Shown piece after piece: positions 34,220 to 44,118 of a stretch of 64,000 nucleotides of DNA. Under the pieces are notes generated by a model. That model made no database searches. It was not told the DNA's origin and saw nothing but the letters and a program-made list of their open reading frames with translations. The DNA comes from Marivita sp. GX14005 (GTDB lineage: Bacteria > Pseudomonadota > Alphaproteobacteria > Rhodobacterales > Rhodobacteraceae), in the NCBI RefSeq assembly GCF_023370775.1, contig NZ_JAMCCQ010000006.1:54787-118786 (forward strand). The letters run 5' to 3'. The number at the start of each line of letters is the position of its first letter. Position 1 is the stretch's first letter. The translations under genes were made by a program, and so were the position numbers.

Positions 34220-34801
34220 TCACGCCGTTGTCACTTTGGGATACAGGAAGACGCGGGCGCCGATTTCAACGCGTTCGTACAGATCCTTCACATGTTCATT
34301 CGTCAACCGCGCGCATCCATTCGACACGGCAGACCCAATTGTCTCCGGGGCGTTCGTTCCATGAATGCGAAGATAGGTATCGCGTCCCTCGGCATCGTAG
34401 AGATAGAGCGCGCGGGCCCCGAGCGGGTTGTTTGGCCCGCCTTTCAGTCCATCCTTGTACTTTGCGTATTTGCGTGGCTCGCGCCGGATCATGGCGTTCG
34501 TTGGCCGCCACCATGGCCATTTGGCCTTGCGCGCTACCGTGAACTCTCCGGGTTCGTACAAACCTTTGCGCCCTACCCCGACCCCGTAGCGGATCGCCAT
34601 CCCGTCCTCGAGCATGAAATAAAGGAAAAAATCGTCGGGAACGACGTGGACATCGCCTTTAACCCAGTCACCACGACGGGTGTTTACCAATTGTGGTTCA
34701 AACCGTTCGGGCAATTTGACTTTGTGGGCCCAGGCAGTTGTGGGCAGAAAGCAACCCATCGCTCCGGCACAAATTAATTCTCGTCTCGTGAAATTCTGCA
34801 T
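34220..34801 (-). CDS. L,D-transpeptidase (YkuD), Tat-type leader, copy 3
   Basis: One hundred and ninety-three residues from the ATG at 34801. Leader FTRRELICAGAMG. YkuD core IHGTNAPETIGSAVSNGCARL with the catalytic Cys. More distant from copies 1 and 2. Lies just upstream of multicopper oxidase 1. Confidence 0.88.
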   Translation of the reverse strand: MQNFTRRELICAGAMGCFLPTTAWAHKVKLPERFEPQLVNTRRGDWVKGDVHVVPDDFFLYFMLEDGMAIRYGVGVGRKGLYEPGEFTVARKAKWPWWRPTNAMIRREPRKYAKYKDGLKGGPNNPLGARALYLYDAEGRDTYLRIHGTNAPETIGSAVSNGCARLTNEHVKDLYERVEIGARVFLYPKVTTA

Positions 34802-34918
34802 GGCGCGATCTCCTCGGACCCATGAAAATTCAGTGCGCGTCAGGGGCAAAGAAAAGAAGCCGTGAACCGGGGCAAACGACGCGCCTTTGTTGCCTTGAAA
34901 CTACGAAAATTCGTGCTT

Positions 34919-34949
34919 TTGGAACTCTCCAGCGCTGGAATGTTGTTGT
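34919..34949 (+). promoter_or_regulatory. Candidate CueR-type promoter before DUF305
   Basis: -35 TTGGAA followed by a dyad with a perfect core TCCAGCGCTGGA and a weak -10 (TGTTGT). The strong AAGGAGGTGA ribosome site is 8 bp before the ATG at 34981. Confidence 0.45.
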
Positions 34950-34980
34950 TTTACAGAGAACTGCAAGGAGGTGACTGGAA

Positions 34981-35817
34981 ATGCACTACTCACGATTCTT
35001 TATGATGATCGGAACATCGACCGTGGTCATGTTCGTTCTGATGTACCTGAACACCTATCTTTGGGGCCATATCTTCTTTTCGGAGACACGCCTTTACATG
35101 GCCATCCTGATGGGGGCGACCATGGCCGTGATCATGTTGGCGTACATGTTGTCCATGTATCAGAACACCAAAGCCAACATCGCGATTTTCGTTGGCGCAA
35201 TAGTCCTTTTCGCGGCGAGCCTCTGGCTGGTTCGCGGGCAATTCACGGTGCAGGACAGGTCCTACATGCGCGCCATGATCCCGCACCACTCGATCGCCAT
35301 CATGACGTCGACTCGTGCCGAGATCACCGACCCGCGCGTCCGGGGGCTCGCAGACGACATTATCTATGCGCAGGACAAGGAAATCGCCGAAATGCGCTAC
35401 CTTATTGCTGACATTGGAGCAAACGGCGAAGCATCGGCCACGCGAAGCGAAACGCCGGCGCAGGTTGTGGATGCGCAACAGGCGCTTCAAACGGAGGTCG
35501 TGTCGAAGGTCGATCCTGAGTTTCTGACGGAAGACGAAATCGCTGCGGTGTTCCCGAATGGCGGAAATTGCCGCTTTGCTTACACCTCGGACAGTCCGGC
35601 TGTACTGGTGACTGGTGAAACCGGCGAAGGGTCTGCAGCCGCAATGAAGATCAGCGGTGATCTGGTGCGCCTGAATGCGCAGGGCGAAAATGCATTTTCT
35701 GAAGGCCCGCTGTCGGCCGAGATCGCAGAGACGAACGGTGACCTGACCGATCTGATCGTCAGCGCGGGAACCGACTACGAAGCCGGGTTCCGTGGTCAAC
35801 TTACGTGCAGCGGATAA
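34981..35817 (+). CDS. DUF305 membrane protein with extra C-terminal domain
   Basis: Two hundred and seventy-eight residues. Three to four membrane helices, then a DUF305 helix pair (DRSYMRAMIPHHSIAIMTS with the paired His, and AQDKEIAEMRYLI). A further domain (about 160-278) resembles soluble periplasmic folds with two cysteines (GGNCRFAY, LTCSG). DUF305 proteins are found in copper loci. Precedes glutaredoxin-MauE by 12 bp. Confidence 0.82.
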   Translation: MHYSRFFMMIGTSTVVMFVLMYLNTYLWGHIFFSETRLYMAILMGATMAVIMLAYMLSMYQNTKANIAIFVGAIVLFAASLWLVRGQFTVQDRSYMRAMIPHHSIAIMTSTRAEITDPRVRGLADDIIYAQDKEIAEMRYLIADIGANGEASATRSETPAQVVDAQQALQTEVVSKVDPEFLTEDEIAAVFPNGGNCRFAYTSDSPAVLVTGETGEGSAAAMKISGDLVRLNAQGENAFSEGPLSAEIAETNGDLTDLIVSAGTDYEAGFRGQLTCSG

Positions 35818-35829
35818 GGAGGAAAGGAC

Positions 35830-36594
35830 ATGCCCCGCGACACAGACAGCAAATCCGCGCAGCTTTATCGCATGGTCATGCCGGGCCATGTCTGCCCCTA
35901 CGGTCTGAAATCGAAAGACCTGCTGGAGCGGCAAGGCTTCGAGGTGGAAGACCATCCGCTTGACACCCGTGAAGACACCGATGCTTTCATGGAGAAGCAC
36001 GGGGTCGAGACGACGCCGCAGACTTTCATCGGGGACGAACGGATCGGCGGTTACGATGATCTCAGGGTGTTTTTCGACATTGACCCACCCGAGGAAGAGC
36101 AAAGCGACACGACCTACCAGCCGGTCATCGCGATCTTTTCTGTCGCCGCGCTGTTGGCATTGGGCCTGTCTTGGCACCAGTACGGGTCGGTCCTTACCTT
36201 GCGGGGGTTCGAATGGTTCATTTCGCTGTCCATGACCATTCTCGCGATCCAGAAATTGCAGGATGTCGAAGGGTTTTCGACGATGTTCCTCAACTACGAT
36301 CTGCTGGCGCGCAAATGGGTGCGATACGGCAAGGTCTACCCGTTCGGCGAAGCGTTGGCAGGTATCCTGATGACTGCCGGCGCGCTGCTGTGGCTCTCGG
36401 CTCCGGTTGCCTTGTTTATCGGCACGGTAGGCGCTGTCAGCGTGTTCAAGGCTGTTTATATCGACAAGAGAGAGCTGAAATGCGCCTGCGTCGGCGGTGA
36501 CAGTTCCGTCCCGCTGGGGTTCATTTCGCTGACGGAAAACCTGATGATGATCTTCATGGGTATCTGGATGCCGGTCCGCGCGATCTGGTTCTGA
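35830..36594 (+). CDS. Glutaredoxin fused to a MauE-like membrane domain
   Basis: Two hundred and fifty-four residues. A glutaredoxin domain (1-90) has a single reactive Cys motif HVCPYGLKSKDLLE and TTPQTFIGDERIGG. Four membrane helices follow, ending with KCACVGGDSSVPLGF, as in MauE/DoxX redox proteins. It may pass electrons between cytoplasm and membrane thiols. Coupled to DUF305 and convergent with cueR. Confidence 0.82.
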   Translation: MPRDTDSKSAQLYRMVMPGHVCPYGLKSKDLLERQGFEVEDHPLDTREDTDAFMEKHGVETTPQTFIGDERIGGYDDLRVFFDIDPPEEEQSDTTYQPVIAIFSVAALLALGLSWHQYGSVLTLRGFEWFISLSMTILAIQKLQDVEGFSTMFLNYDLLARKWVRYGKVYPFGEALAGILMTAGALLWLSAPVALFIGTVGAVSVFKAVYIDKRELKCACVGGDSSVPLGFISLTENLMMIFMGIWMPVRAIWF

Positions 36595-36615
36595 GGTACA
36601 GCCCCTTCTTGCCTG

Positions 36616-37014
36616 TCACTTGGCCAACCGCTCCGGCGACAGATCCTCGATGATGGGGCAGTCGGGCCGGTGATCCCCGGCACATTTTTCCACCAGTTCG
36701 GCGAGCGTCGCGCGCATGGATTGCAGTTTCGCGATCTTTTCCTCGATCTGGCGCAGATGGTCTTCCGCAACCGCCTTCACTTGCATGCTTTCGCGGTTTT
36801 CATCCTCGTAGAGCGACAGGAGCGTCCTGCAATCTTCGATGGTGAACCCCAAGGCCCGTGCGCGACCGAGAAACGCCAGCTTGTGAACGTGGTTCTCGGT
36901 GAACGCGCGATAGCCGTTCTCGCTACGGTTCGGGCGGATCAGACCGATGTCCTCGTAGTAGCGGATCGTCTTGGCGGGCACACCCGATTGTCGGGCAACG
37001 TCTCCGATGTTCAT
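36616..37014 (-). CDS. cueR: CueR copper-responsive MerR regulator
   Basis: One hundred and thirty-two residues. HTH NIGDVARQSGVPAKTIRYYE; metal loop VEKCAGDHRPDCPI with the two-Cys CueR ligand set, monovalent metal type. It should bind CTTCCAG dyads. Directly after copA (12 bp) on the same strand, so cotranscribed with it. Confidence 0.93.
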   Translation of the reverse strand: MNIGDVARQSGVPAKTIRYYEDIGLIRPNRSENGYRAFTENHVHKLAFLGRARALGFTIEDCRTLLSLYEDENRESMQVKAVAEDHLRQIEEKIAKLQSMRATLAELVEKCAGDHRPDCPIIEDLSPERLAK

Positions 37015-37026
37015 GTCGGACCTCCG

Positions 37027-39558
37027 TTATTCTGCTGGAGCAGGAGTGGCGGCTGCCATCTCTGCCGGGATTGCGCGCTGCTCGTCCATCGCAGGCGCGA
37101 TGCGCCGCAGCCGCAGGGCATTGGTCAGGACAAACACCGAGGACAACGCCATCGCACCCGCCGCAAGGATTGGTGACAGGAGCAACCCAAAGGCCGGATA
37201 GAGCACCCCGGCAGCGACCGGAATAAGTGCCACGTTGTAGGCAAAGGCCCAGAACAGGTTCTGCCGGATGTTGCGCATGGTCCGCCGCGATACTTCGAAG
37301 GCGTTCACCACGCCGCGCAAATCGCCCGACATCAGGACGACATCCGCAGATTCGATGGCCACATCGGTGCCGGTTCCAATGGCGATGCCCACATCGGCAT
37401 GCGCCAGCGCCGGGGCGTCATTGATCCCGTCGCCGACAAAGGCGATGCGCTTGTTCCCTTGGCGCAAACTGTCGAGCGCCGCAACCTTGCCGTCCGGCAG
37501 GACGCCGGCGATGACGTGGTCGATACCGGTTTCGCGGGCGATGGCTTCGGCGGTTTCGCGTTTGTCGCCGGTGATCATCGCAACCGCAAGACCCTTTTCG
37601 TGCAGCGCTGCGATGGCTGCGCGGCTTGCCGGTTTGACCGGATCGGCCACGCCGATCACGGCGGCGACACGCCCATCTATGGCAGCGTAAAGCGCCGTGC
37701 GACCCTTGCTTGCGATCTTCGTTTCCTCTGGAGACAATGCCGAGACGTCAATGCCTTCGCGCGCCATGTAGCGGTCGGCCCCAACCAACACCTCCACGTC
37801 TTCGACCACGGCGCGCACGCCGTAACCTGTGACCGATTGAAAGCCTTCGGCCGCCACAAGAGGTGCGCCCTCGGCCCGCGCGGCCCGCACGATGGCGTCC
37901 GCGACAGGATGCTCGGAGAGCGACTCTACGGCGGCCATCTTCGAAAGCGTTGTTGTACGATCGAACCCTTCCGCCAGCACAAGGTCAGTCAGTGCGGGTC
38001 GCCCCTCGGTCACCGTGCCTGTTTTGTCGAGGGCGACCACATCAACGGAATCGAGCTGCTGCAAGGCGTCACCTTTACGGAACAGGACACCCATTTCCGC
38101 AGCACGTCCCGTCCCGACCATGATCGAGGTCGGCGTCGCAAGCCCCATCGCGCAGGGGCACGCGATGATGAGCACCGACACACCGGCGACCAGCGCCATC
38201 GTCAGGGCCGGATCAGGCCCGAAAAACAGCCAGACCAGCACGGTCGCCGCCGCGATCGCCATCACGGCAGGCACGAACCACAAGGTGATCCGGTCGACCA
38301 ATCCCTGGATCGGCAGTTTGGCGCCCTGGGCCTCTTCGACCATGCGAATAATCTGCGCCAGGGTCGTGTCGGCGCCGACCCGCGTGGCGAGGAACTGCAG
38401 GCTTCCGGCGCCGTTGACCGTCCCGCCGGTCACCGTATCTCCGGCACCTTTTTCAGCGGGGATCGGCTCGCCTGTCAGCATGCTTTCGTCGACGCGGCTG
38501 GTCCCCTCGATGACCTCGCCATCGACCGCGATGCGTTCACCAGGGCGCACGATGACGATGTCACCCTGAACCAGCGCATCGATCTCGATCTCGACGCTTT
38601 CTCCGTCCCGCATCACGCGTGCAGTCCGCGCCTGAAGCCCTAATAGCTTCTGGATGGCCGCGCCCGTTCTCCCCTTGGCGCGCGCTTCAAGAAACCGCCC
38701 CAGAAGGATCAGAACGACGATGACCGCTGCCGCCTCGAAATAGACGGTGCGCAGCGTGTCAGGCAGGACCGACGGTACGAATGTCGCAACCACGGAATAA
38801 AGGTAAGCCGCCCCGGTGCCGACCGCGACGAGGCTGTTCATGTCGGGGGCACCCCGGAACAAGGCCGGGAAACCCTTGGTGTAAAACGTCCGGCCTGGGC
38901 CGAAGAGAACGATTGTCGTCAGCACGAACTGAAGAAGCCAACTCGTCTGCTGGCCAATCGTGGTCTCGATCAGCATATGAACGGCCGGAATGACGTGGCC
39001 ACCCATTTCGATCAGGAAGACCGGCAAGGCGAGGATGGCCGCAAAGGTGACCCGTTTGGCAAGCGCCTGAGCCTCTTCCTCCTTGCGCGCAACTCTGTCG
39101 TCACCGGCCTGGGCCGTTGCCACGGTTGCTGGATACCCTGCCGCGCCGCTTGATTCGATCAGATCGGATGTCGTGACAAGACCTTCGACGTAAACGACCG
39201 TCGCCGTCTCTGAGGCGAGGTTGACGTTCACCTCGACCACCCCGGGCACCGCGGCAAGCGCCTTATCGACCCGCCCGACGCAAGAGGCACAGGACATCGC
39301 TGCAATCGTGAGTTCGGCCCTGGCCTTCCGCGCGGGGTAGCCCAGCTCGCGAAGGGATTCGATGATGTCGGGAATGCGCTTGAGCGCGTCCACGCTCATG
39401 CGAGCAGTTTCCGAGGCAAGGTTCACCGACACATCCTCTACGCCGTCGATTGCATTCAATGCGCGATCGACCCTGCCAACGCAGGACGCGCATGACATGC
39501 CTTCGATCGGCAGGCTGATCTGTTTGGGTTCGGGCATATGTGTCACCTGTTTTTCCAT
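37027..39558 (-). CDS. copA: Copper-exporting P1B-type ATPase CopA
   Basis: Eight hundred and forty-three residues. Two HMA domains, both with [11 protein letters not shown] (about 22 and 88), CPC at about 466 ([12 protein letters not shown]), DKTGTVTEG at about 511, [10 protein letters not shown] and a C-terminal helix with [16 protein letters not shown]. Classic Cu+ exporter. Driven by the CueR dyad at 39577-39594 and followed by cueR. Confidence 0.95.
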   Translation of the reverse strand: MEKQVTHMPEPKQISLPIEGMSCASCVGRVDRALNAIDGVEDVSVNLASETARMSVDALKRIPDIIESLRELGYPARKARAELTIAAMSCASCVGRVDKALAAVPGVVEVNVNLASETATVVYVEGLVTTSDLIESSGAAGYPATVATAQAGDDRVARKEEEAQALAKRVTFAAILALPVFLIEMGGHVIPAVHMLIETTIGQQTSWLLQFVLTTIVLFGPGRTFYTKGFPALFRGAPDMNSLVAVGTGAAYLYSVVATFVPSVLPDTLRTVYFEAAAVIVVLILLGRFLEARAKGRTGAAIQKLLGLQARTARVMRDGESVEIEIDALVQGDIVIVRPGERIAVDGEVIEGTSRVDESMLTGEPIPAEKGAGDTVTGGTVNGAGSLQFLATRVGADTTLAQIIRMVEEAQGAKLPIQGLVDRITLWFVPAVMAIAAATVLVWLFFGPDPALTMALVAGVSVLIIACPCAMGLATPTSIMVGTGRAAEMGVLFRKGDALQQLDSVDVVALDKTGTVTEGRPALTDLVLAEGFDRTTTLSKMAAVESLSEHPVADAIVRAARAEGAPLVAAEGFQSVTGYGVRAVVEDVEVLVGADRYMAREGIDVSALSPEETKIASKGRTALYAAIDGRVAAVIGVADPVKPASRAAIAALHEKGLAVAMITGDKRETAEAIARETGIDHVIAGVLPDGKVAALDSLRQGNKRIAFVGDGINDAPALAHADVGIAIGTGTDVAIESADVVLMSGDLRGVVNAFEVSRRTMRNIRQNLFWAFAYNVALIPVAAGVLYPAFGLLLSPILAAGAMALSSVFVLTNALRLRRIAPAMDEQRAIPAEMAAATPAPAE

Positions 39559-39567
39559 TCGAAGTGG

Positions 39568-39598
39568 AATATGAGGCTTCCAGTTACTGGAGGGTCAA
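39568..39598 (-). promoter_or_regulatory. CueR-type promoter of copA-cueR
   Basis: Minus strand: -35 TTGACC (39598-39593), operator CCCTCCAGTAACTGGAAGC, -10 CATATT (39573-39568), 19-bp spacer. The best CueR site in the window. Confidence 0.88.
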
Positions 39599-39689
39599 TG
39601 GGAGGGCGCCAAATAAATTTCTTCACTTGACCTTCCAGCGGGGGGAAGCCCCATGTCACCGATAGAAATCAGATCAAGGAGTGGTTCCG

Positions 39690-39890
39690 ATGAAGTTCAG
39701 CGTTCCGGACATGAGCTGTGGGCATTGCACCGCAGCAATCGAAAGCGCGGTGAAGAGCGCAGATCCGAATGCAGGCGTGGAATGTGACCTTTCTGCCCGA
39801 CAGGTGCATGTCGACAGCGTGTTACCAGCCGATCAGGTCCAAGCGATCATTCGGGATGCGGGCTACAACGTGGAACCTGCGGCCGCTTGA
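39690..39890 (+). CDS. copZ: CopZ-type copper chaperone
   Basis: Sixty-six residues from the ATG at 39690 (AAGGAG nine bases upstream). One HMA domain with MSCGHCTAAIESAV and the usual beta-alpha-beta pattern. It shuttles Cu(I) to CopA or CueR. Divergent from copA. Confidence 0.92.
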   Translation: MKFSVPDMSCGHCTAAIESAVKSADPNAGVECDLSARQVHVDSVLPADQVQAIIRDAGYNVEPAAA

Positions 39891-39894
39891 TGCA

Positions 39895-39926
39895 GTGCCT
39901 GGACCACCCAAGGGTGGTCCGGGCAC
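39895..39926. terminator. Bidirectional hairpin between copZ and dsbA
   Basis: GTGCCTGGACCACCC pairs with GGGTGGTCCGGGCAC across an AA loop (one G-U pair): a 15-bp stem. It lies two to five bases after the convergent gene ends, so it probably terminates both. Confidence 0.75.
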
Positions 39927-39932
39927 AGAATT

Positions 39933-40664
39933 TCAGTCTTCGACTTTGCGGGCTTCCTCGACCAAGTCGGCAAGCTGCGCCTTTTCGACGAAGCCCGGGA
40001 CCAGCGCATCCCCGATCACGAAAGACGGCGTGCCGTTAAAGCCCAGAGCTTGGGTCAGTTGCATGGAGGTCGCAATGTGCTCTTCGACCTCGGGGGCCTC
40101 CATGTCCTTGCGCAACTGCGCGATATCCAGGCCGATCTCCTCGGCCACGCGCAGCACGGAGGCCTCTTCCGCGCGGCCTTCCAGCCCCATCATTGCCCAG
40201 TGAAACTCTTCGTATTTGTCCTGCTTGCGCGCTGCCAAGGCCGCTTTCGCGGCAAACACCGATCCGTCTCCGAGAATGGGCCATTCACGATAGACGAGGC
40301 GAATGTTGGGATCGTCTTCGATCAAAGCCCGCACCTCGGGTTTGACCCGCCGACAATAGGGACAGTTGTAGTCGAAAAATTCCACAACAGTGACGTCCCC
40401 TTCCAGGTTGCCGAGAACCGGCGCATTCGGATCGTTCTCGATCAGATCGCGCTGGTCATTCAGAACTTGGGCCTGACTGAGCTCCTGCGCTTGCGCCTGC
40501 CTTTGTTCGAGGATCGCCACGGCCTCCATGACAATCTCCGGGTTCTCGCGGATTGCCTCGAGCACAAGTTCCTTGACCCGGGACTCTGACAGTTCGTCCG
40601 CGAGTGCCGGTATCGGAAGCAAGGCAGCTATCGCGACCGTCGTGAAGGCTTGTCTGAAACGCAT
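39933..40664 (-). CDS. DsbA/ScsC-like thiol oxidoreductase
   Basis: Two hundred and forty-three residues with a signal peptide (PALADE). A helical N-terminal extension (about 25-70) precedes the thioredoxin fold with CPYC (about 100-103) and cis-Pro in NGTPSFVIGD. The extension resembles ScsC-like proteins that oligomerise and bind copper. It is the last gene of the minus-strand cytochrome/oxidase operon, and a ScsB/DsbD homologue is at 46238. Confidence 0.87.
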   Translation of the reverse strand: MRFRQAFTTVAIAALLPIPALADELSESRVKELVLEAIRENPEIVMEAVAILEQRQAQAQELSQAQVLNDQRDLIENDPNAPVLGNLEGDVTVVEFFDYNCPYCRRVKPEVRALIEDDPNIRLVYREWPILGDGSVFAAKAALAARKQDKYEEFHWAMMGLEGRAEEASVLRVAEEIGLDIAQLRKDMEAPEVEEHIATSMQLTQALGFNGTPSFVIGDALVPGFVEKAQLADLVEEARKVED

Positions 40665-40665
40665 T

Positions 40666-41148
40666 TTAGTTCTCTCCCCGTTGTTCGTCGGCTTCTGTCC
40701 GCGCGGCCTGGACTTCGCGGATGCGGTCTGGCCAGGTGGACCGGATGAAGGCCAGGATGTTGTGAATTTGCTGGTCGGTCAGCACGTCTGCGAAACCGGG
40801 CATGCCACTGTCGAATTCGACGCCCTGACGCGCCAGAAGCGCCGCACCCCCCAGTTTTGTGTAATCGAAGAGCAGGCTGTCAGGATGATGCCAGGTGTGA
40901 CCCGTCTCATCATGTGGTGGTGCTGGCAGGCGCCCATCCGCGCCGGGCGTTCGCCATTCCGGCTGGCCTTCCAGACCCGCGCCATGACAAGACGCACAGT
41001 TTTCTGCGTAGAGCAACGCGCCTTCTTCGATGTCGTAGCTCTCCGCCCTGGACGCGCTGCCGACATCCGAGGATGCACTGGTCGAGAGCCAATACGTGAA
41101 GGCGGCTGCTGCGACAGTGATCGGAAGGGACCAAACGAGATATCTCAT
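40666..41148 (-). CDS. Membrane-anchored mono-heme cytochrome c
   Basis: One hundred and sixty residues from the ATG at 41148 (overlapping the oxidase stop, ATGA). N-terminal anchor helix, then CASCHGAGLEG (heme) and a distal Met, probably in SGMPGFADVL. It may take electrons from the multicopper oxidase or feed them to the respiratory chain. Confidence 0.88.
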   Translation of the reverse strand: MRYLVWSLPITVAAAAFTYWLSTSASSDVGSASRAESYDIEEGALLYAENCASCHGAGLEGQPEWRTPGADGRLPAPPHDETGHTWHHPDSLLFDYTKLGGAALLARQGVEFDSGMPGFADVLTDQQIHNILAFIRSTWPDRIREVQAARTEADEQRGEN

Positions 41149-42539
41149 GTGACCCGTATCCAGGTTGTCATGCCAGATGCGGCGTGGCTGAGCATGTGGC
41201 AATGGAACAGCCACTTGCCGGGATTGTCTGCCGTAAAGGCGATCTCCCGGGACTCGTTGCCGGCCAACAGGATCGTGTCCCGCATCGGCCCGAACGCGCC
41301 GTCGGGGCGCAGCTCGCGGAAATGCATCCCGTGCAGGTGCATCGCATGTGGGAAAACGGTCTGGTTCTCGATCTTCAGGCGCACCGGCTCGTTCAGGGAT
41401 AGATCGGCCAGTGGCGTGTAGGTCATTTCGGCGACATCATTCAGGGCCCAGAATTTGCCCGCTTGGGCAAGCTGACGGAATCCAAGACGTTCCCCGCCAA
41501 GCAATGCGGACTGCATTCGCCCCATTGCCCCGCCGGACATGACCAGTCGCAAATCACGCGCATCGGCAAGGTCCGGGGCGTGTGCCGCGGGGTTCGGCGG
41601 CAACGGCAGTGGCTTGCCTCTTGGTACTGAACTGGCTGTGCCGTTGACCAGAAAACTCACCAACGGGGTCAGTTGATCATCATCGCCGATGCGAAGCAAT
41701 TGGGCGGTGCCGCCTTCGCCTTCGGTCACATCCACAATTAAGTCGACGCGCTGTGCCGGGCCGAGGATCAACTCGCCGTCAACCGACTGGGGTTGGCCGG
41801 TTGGCATTCCATCCACGGCCACCGTCCAGCCACTGAATCCAGAGAGCCTCAGCGGGAAAATTCGAGCGCTTGCTGCGTTGATGATCCGCAAGCGAATGCG
41901 TTCGTTGCGCTTCGCGGGCAAGGTCAGGTCATAGCGCCCATTGGTCGTGATAAAGTTGCCGATGCGTCCACCGTGGCTCATCATCATAGGCTGTTCGAAA
42001 TTGTCGAACAGCTGCCCGCTCTCAGGGTCGAGCAACCAGTCCTCCAGAACGATGACTTCCTCGCGGTCTATGTCCGGTCCATCGACCTCTTCGACGATCA
42101 AGGCACCGCGCAAACCACGCGCGACTTGCTCGTATGAGCGATTATGCGCGTGATACCAATAGGTGCCCGCGTCCGGTACGACGAAGTCGTAGTCAAAGGT
42201 TTCACCTGGTGCCACGGCTTTCTGGGTCAGTCCTGAAACGCCATCCATCGCGTTATCGATCCGGATTCCGTGCCAGTGAACCGAACTGGGATCGGGTACC
42301 TCGTTGCGGAACCTGCGACGCACCCGATCGCCTTGTGCAACCCGGATTTCCGGGGCCGGAACAAGACCGTCATAGCCCCAGATCTCTGTTTCCGGGTAGG
42401 TGTCCGGAAGAAGTTGTCGACGCGCAACCTTGGTAACCACGTCCTCGAACGGGGTTGCGGCATAAGCCGACCGCGGGATGGCGGCCGCACAGGCCGCCAG
42501 AGTTGCATTGCGCAAGAAATCCCTACGTGTTTGCATCAT
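41145..42539 (-). CDS. Multicopper oxidase (copy 2)
   Basis: Four hundred and sixty-four residues with a Tat leader (QTRRDFLRNA). Copper motifs HWHG, YHAHN, HLHGMHF and HCHMLSHAASGM, as in CopA/PcoA/CueO-type oxidases. A short Met segment is present (QPMMMSHGG). It lies with two cytochromes, unlike copy 1. The hairpin at 42556 separates it from the diheme cytochrome upstream. Confidence 0.93.
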   Translation of the reverse strand: MMQTRRDFLRNATLAACAAAIPRSAYAATPFEDVVTKVARRQLLPDTYPETEIWGYDGLVPAPEIRVAQGDRVRRRFRNEVPDPSSVHWHGIRIDNAMDGVSGLTQKAVAPGETFDYDFVVPDAGTYWYHAHNRSYEQVARGLRGALIVEEVDGPDIDREEVIVLEDWLLDPESGQLFDNFEQPMMMSHGGRIGNFITTNGRYDLTLPAKRNERIRLRIINAASARIFPLRLSGFSGWTVAVDGMPTGQPQSVDGELILGPAQRVDLIVDVTEGEGGTAQLLRIGDDDQLTPLVSFLVNGTASSVPRGKPLPLPPNPAAHAPDLADARDLRLVMSGGAMGRMQSALLGGERLGFRQLAQAGKFWALNDVAEMTYTPLADLSLNEPVRLKIENQTVFPHAMHLHGMHFRELRPDGAFGPMRDTILLAGNESREIAFTADNPGKWLFHCHMLSHAASGMTTWIRVT

Positions 42540-42555
42540 TTCGATCCTCGAGAAA

Positions 42556-42576
42556 GCGGGGGCGTGTCGCCCCCGC
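42556..42576. terminator. Intra-operon GC hairpin
   Basis: GCGGGGGCG and CGCCCCCGC around a TGT loop, between the diheme cytochrome stop and the oxidase start. No U-run, so more likely an attenuator or RNA stabiliser than a full stop. Confidence 0.5.
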
Positions 42577-42582
42577 GTGATG

Positions 42583-43500
42583 TTAGTTCGAAGCGGAGTT
42601 CTCCGCCTCGACCGTGTCCTTGTTCAGTAGGAAAAGCGCCATCGCTTCGCGATCGGCAGGTGTCAGAAACCGAGTTCCGTCGCGAACGACTTCCGCCATG
42701 CTGCCGCCGAACGCATCGCCCGAAGGGGTGATGCCGGTCTGGAGCGCATAAGCGAGGTTTGAAACCGTCCAGTCATTTTTGGCCAGGTCTTTTGGCCGTA
42801 TCGCGGGTGCCTTGCTGCCACCGGGAAGCTGGGCGTTGCCTGCAAAGGAAGCACCGATATCGCGGCCTCCCGCAAGATTGCGCGGCGTATGGCAGGCTCC
42901 GCAATGTGCCGCACCGCGCACCAATTCCCGTCCGCGATTCCATGAGTCGCTTCGCCCTTCAACCGGTTCGGTATCCGGATCGTAGAAGAACGCCGCTCGC
43001 CAGAGCTTCAGCCCCCATCGTTGGTCGAATGGGAAGCTGACATCGTTTTCTGGTGCAGGCTTGTCCACGGGCTGCACGGTTTGAAACGCCGCCCAGAGGT
43101 CAGCGATATCCTGGTCAGAAAAATCCGCATAGAACGTATATGGGAAAGACGGATAGTAGGGCGTTCCATCGGGGCCGATACCCTGCCGCACGGCTTTTGC
43201 GAACTGTTCTGCCGTCCATTCGCCCATGCCATGTTCGGGGTCTGTCGTCAGGTTGGGCGGATAGAACGTTCCGAACGGGGTTTCGAGCGGCGCCCCTCCG
43301 GCAAGTGGCGCGCCGCCCGCTTCGAAATTGGTATGACAGGCAATGCACCCACTGGCGCGCGCCAGATACGCGCCCCGGTCGACATTGCCCGCTGATGCGA
43401 TCGGCGCCACCGCACTGCCGACAGGCCATGCAATCACCGCGCCGAGGCCGGCCGCGCCCAGCACGGCGACCCCGCTGACCAGTGTCAAAAACCGTCGCAT
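42583..43500 (-). CDS. Diheme cytochrome c
   Basis: Three hundred and five residues with an N-terminal signal anchor. Two heme sites CIACHTN (about 52) and CGACHTPRN (about 200), each followed by a Met ligand region. Like the cytochrome subunits that serve periplasmic dehydrogenases (AdhB-type). It may accept electrons from copper-site chemistry. Confidence 0.88.
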   Translation of the reverse strand: MRRFLTLVSGVAVLGAAGLGAVIAWPVGSAVAPIASAGNVDRGAYLARASGCIACHTNFEAGGAPLAGGAPLETPFGTFYPPNLTTDPEHGMGEWTAEQFAKAVRQGIGPDGTPYYPSFPYTFYADFSDQDIADLWAAFQTVQPVDKPAPENDVSFPFDQRWGLKLWRAAFFYDPDTEPVEGRSDSWNRGRELVRGAAHCGACHTPRNLAGGRDIGASFAGNAQLPGGSKAPAIRPKDLAKNDWTVSNLAYALQTGITPSGDAFGGSMAEVVRDGTRFLTPADREAMALFLLNKDTVEAENSASN

Positions 43501-43502
43501 GG

Positions 43503-44075
43503 TCAGTCTTCTTCCGCCCGGAAGCGTTCATGGCACGCGGAACAGACCTGGGTCGTCATCGCGAATGCCGCGTCGGCGGGCATTTCGGCAATGGCGGCAG
43601 CATCCATCATGCCGCCTCCGCCCATCATCGTGCTCCCGCCCATCATGGACCCACCGCCCATCATCGAGGTGCCACCCATGGAGGTATTGCCGCCCATGCC
43701 GCCCAATCCATTGTCGGCTGCGCGTTCCAGGCCTTCGGAATATTCTTCCAGCTGACTCGCCAATGCTGCGAAGCGGTCCCAGTCGGTCCACACCTCGTCT
43801 TTGGCTTCCGAGGGCATGCCCCCTGTGCCCTCAGGGAACAGGTTCGTCATGCTCTCACCGGCGTGCTGCTGGAACAGGCGCGCGGCATCGCGCACTGTTT
43901 CTGCGTCATAGGCCGTTTCGCCCCTCATCATCGGGGCCACGGTCTTGACCGCCTTCCCCATTGCAAGCATGGCGTCCATGCGCTCTTTCACGATGCCGGT
44001 GGCACCGCTATGCGCGAATGCCGTGACCGCAGTACCTGCAATCAACACTGCCGCTACGATAGTCGTCTTTTTCAT
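43503..44075 (-). CDS. Cytochrome c prime with Met/Gly-rich insert
   Basis: One hundred and ninety residues with a signal peptide (TAFAHSG). A four-helix cytochrome c' frame (helices with KAVKTVAPMMRGETA, ESMTNLFPEG, WDRFAALASQLEEY) ends in the heme site CSACHERFRAEED. Between the third and last helix about 35 residues are Met/Gly/Ser-rich (GGMGGNTSMGGTSMMGG and repeats), unlike a normal cytochrome c'. These Met could bind Cu(I) next to a heme. Confidence 0.88.
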   Translation of the reverse strand: MKKTTIVAAVLIAGTAVTAFAHSGATGIVKERMDAMLAMGKAVKTVAPMMRGETAYDAETVRDAARLFQQHAGESMTNLFPEGTGGMPSEAKDEVWTDWDRFAALASQLEEYSEGLERAADNGLGGMGGNTSMGGTSMMGGGSMMGGSTMMGGGGMMDAAAIAEMPADAAFAMTTQVCSACHERFRAEED

Positions 44076-44118
44076 GTCTTCGATCCTTCTTTGGGTCTGC
44101 TTTTCGAGCGATGTGAAA

